The translations under genes were made by a program, and so were the position numbers. Shown in pieces: positions 61,919-64,000 of a stretch of DNA of 64,000 nt (positions are counted from its first letter, which is position 1; each line of letters opens with the position of its first letter). The notes under the pieces were generated by a model that saw only the letters and a program-made list of their open reading frames with translations, ran no database searches and was not told where the DNA came from. Location of the stretch: assembly GCA_951804985.1 (NCBI GenBank), contig OX638132.1, positions 9,963,529-10,027,528 of the forward strand, in the 5' to 3' direction. This DNA comes from Dryomyza anilis. Taxonomy: Eukaryota > Arthropoda > Insecta > Diptera > Dryomyzidae.

Positions 61919-63687
61919 GAAATTGAGTAAACCAGTGATGGATTGTTTCCATCGATAGTGAAGAGTCTGAGTACACGAAATTCAATTTTTTCCATTTTGA
62001 CAAAATTGCTGGCAAACATCTTTAATAGGCTGTCCCAACAAAACTATTTCTCTGATCTGTCTGTCTGAAAATTTGCATGCATTCCTTTGACAGCTACTTC
62101 TTGACAAGCAAAATGTTTAGTTTTAGTTGGCATAGAAAAAATCATGTTGAGTTATTAAAAAATACCGTCAAATGCGGTAAATAAAACAGCATAACTGTAT
62201 TGCGATTCTTTTCATGTCATAAAATAACGTTGACCGTGGCTTCAACTTCGCGCATCACCCACAACAAGCAGCAACCACTTATGATGTGCTGTGATAAATT
62301 TGCATCACAGCGCAAAATAAAAAACCACTTCATAAGTACCGCTTGAAAAGACTTCACAACGACGAACGCTTCTCACATTAGTAGCTTCGCCGCTTTGTAT
62401 TACAGCTCAGCCAACCCAAAGCAGCTGCATAATCCTCTCGACAAGCGCTACAAAGGTTGTTTAAATGTGCGGCAATTTGTATAAAGTAAAGATGGCCATT
62501 GTTAGTGGTCACTCGTTGTGCAATTTTTTGTATTTTTTAATTATTATCGTGACTGACGACCGACCTACTACTTACTAGCTGGTTGCGCAGCTTTCATGCA
62601 ACAATTATTTTGTATTTATAGCGGTTATTAAAACGTAACTATTGCGACTTTATTGTGGGTAACATGTAATTATTTTTTTATATTATTAATATTGATTTTT
62701 TTTTATAAAACTCTACATTTTTGATTTGTTTAAATTTAGCATTTTCCTAGAACCTATCCTGCATTGGTTGCAATTTTCTCTGAATCATTGCGCGCCCACG
62801 TCTCATTTTTATGTTTTACTAATAATTTTTGCAAGATTTTGTCTGGCTTTCGAACGCCAACACAAAAAGCGCCCACCACCATAATACATAGTCTACATTT
62901 TATACAGCCTTTGCAAAGTCACTTTAGATACATCCACATCCTGCTGCATAAATACTGCTTCATTCACATTTAGTTTTTATTATATTTGTTTATTCGACTT
63001 TCTAAATTTCGCATTTCAATGCAATTTTCTTTGTTTTTCATTTTGAATTTTTTTCATTTTGGTCTTTTTTTTTGTATTCCACCCACATTTAGTATTTCGC
63101 ATTACTTTTGTAATTTTCATCAGTTTTCCATCAGTGATTTGTGTGCAAGCGCGGCCTCATGTTTCTTTTTATTATCTTTTTTATAAATGTCTTTTTTCTA
63201 TTTTGTATTTCTTGCTACAGATTTGATCGTTTGATCTTTTTCGTGATTTTCATGGCTTTTGATTTTCTTTTTTGTATGGCAAGAAATGTAAAATTTTAAC
63301 CTCTCAGTTGAACTTTACCTGAGCTGGTACGACTTTTATTTTACTTTAAACACACACATTATATCGTTGTTATAGTTAGCAGTAATATTATCCAAAATCA
63401 TTATAACATTTGAAAAAAAGTCGTGGTTTATTTTATTTATTTTTTTATTGATGGTGAAAATTAATTTGTGTCAATTCAAAGGTAACTTCATAATTTTTCG
63501 TATGAGATATTTTTTACAGTATCATTTTATAAATGAATACGCATTTTCTGTAAAAATTTTCAACACGATTTTTCACATGCGCATCACATACATCATTTAT
63601 ATATGATTTGCTAATCTAGAAATTAACTGCTTACTCTATTTTTTCGTAACATTTTTAAAAATATTGCACTCAGAATAAAAAATATTT
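61919..63687. other. CCT7 intron 4, remainder
   Basis: 61950-62040 may hold further mariner remnants (TTCCATCGATAGTGAAGAGT). 62220-62500 is less AT-rich and non-repetitive, with no coding frame. 62640-63680 is AT-rich; plus-strand frames at 62764 and 62986 lack features and do not resemble CCT7. Confidence 0.35.
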
Positions 63688-63990
63688 GCCAGAAAAATGT
63701 TTGACAAAGTATTTTTAAATAATGATGCCAATCGATAGGTGCTTTGAAAACAAACAATTAATGCCGTCACACCAATATTTTATCTAGCACTAATAAAGTG
63801 TTATAGTAAAAAAACGAAGAAATTGGAAAAATTGAAAATCTTGTCAAGCCAAAAGGGCGAATCTTTTCGTTTTTTTGCTATAACTTTTTATTGGTGCAAG
63901 ATAAAATAGTGATGTAGAGGCATTAATTGTTTGTTTTCAAAGCACCTTTGGCATTATTATTTAAAAATAATTCGCAAAACATTTTTCTTA
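63688..63990. mobile_element. Family F foldback element, near complete (about 300 bp)
   Basis: Left arm TTTGACAAAGTATTTTTAAA TAATGATGCCAATCGATAGG TGCTTTG and right arm CAAAGCACCTTTGGCATTAT TATTTAAAAATAATTCG are inverted. The centre has AAAAGGGCGAATCTTTTCG. It is more complete than the copies at 42978 and 61484 and defines the element's outer limits. Confidence 0.8.
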
Positions 63991-64000
63991 CAAATGATAA

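Noticed and set aside
61727..61930. 67-codon plus-strand frame
   Set aside because: Shadow of the minus-strand mariner transposase fragment.
60248..64000. Final CCT7 exon inside the window
   Set aside because: I looked for the expected GGAIEMELS-like and QWYGV-like coding segments on the plus strand and did not see them. The remaining frames are unrelated.

Overview
This window looks like nuclear DNA from a higher (brachyceran) fly, very AT-rich and packed with repeats. Three things support this: an eta-subunit chaperonin gene (CCT7) whose protein reads almost like Drosophila Tcp-1eta, a divergent ionotropic-receptor gene with arthropod promoter elements, and many miniature DNA transposons, tRNA-derived SINEs and a Helitron/DINE-type element typical of fly genomes. 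I could not assign a genus. Three protein-coding genes are well supported. Everything else with coding potential is a transposon relic or noise. Left part (about 4.7-10.5 kb): a minus-strand gene for an unrecognised coiled-coil protein, with three coding exons here and the 3' part beyond the left edge. Its 4.6-kb second intron holds a complete two-exon ionotropic receptor on the opposite strand, with its own TATA box and initiator, plus a 1.26-kb foldback transposon. Middle (about 10.5-57.5 kb): a 47-kb stretch with no confirmed host gene, made of nested and decayed repeats. These include at least a dozen families of short inverted-repeat elements, five clear copies and one fossil of a tRNA-derived SINE, two Helitron-like elements with 15-bp minisatellites, the 5' part of a broken non-LTR retrotransposon (ORF1 and the first codons of ORF2), a 2.9-kb element with ACCGAAACCG subterminal repeats, a 2.1-kb satellite of 10-bp units lying between two copies of a roughly 700-bp unique-looking module, and four exact copies of a GC-rich 14-mer in AT-rich DNA. 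Right part (57.58-64.0 kb): the 5' three quarters of CCT7 on the plus strand. The start codon is the last codon of exon 1, exons 2-4 follow, and intron 4 runs past the right edge. It carries a SINE, half a foldback element, a dead mariner transposase fragment and two palindromic elements. A palindromic mini-transposon lies about 300 bp upstream of the CCT7 promoter. The three genes show no sign of a shared pathway: one housekeeping chaperonin, one probable chemoreceptor and one coiled-coil protein. The nested receptor/host-gene arrangement is the only clear gene-gene relationship. All repeat families were recognised by eye from internal similarity within the window. Family letters (A-N) used below are local labels only.
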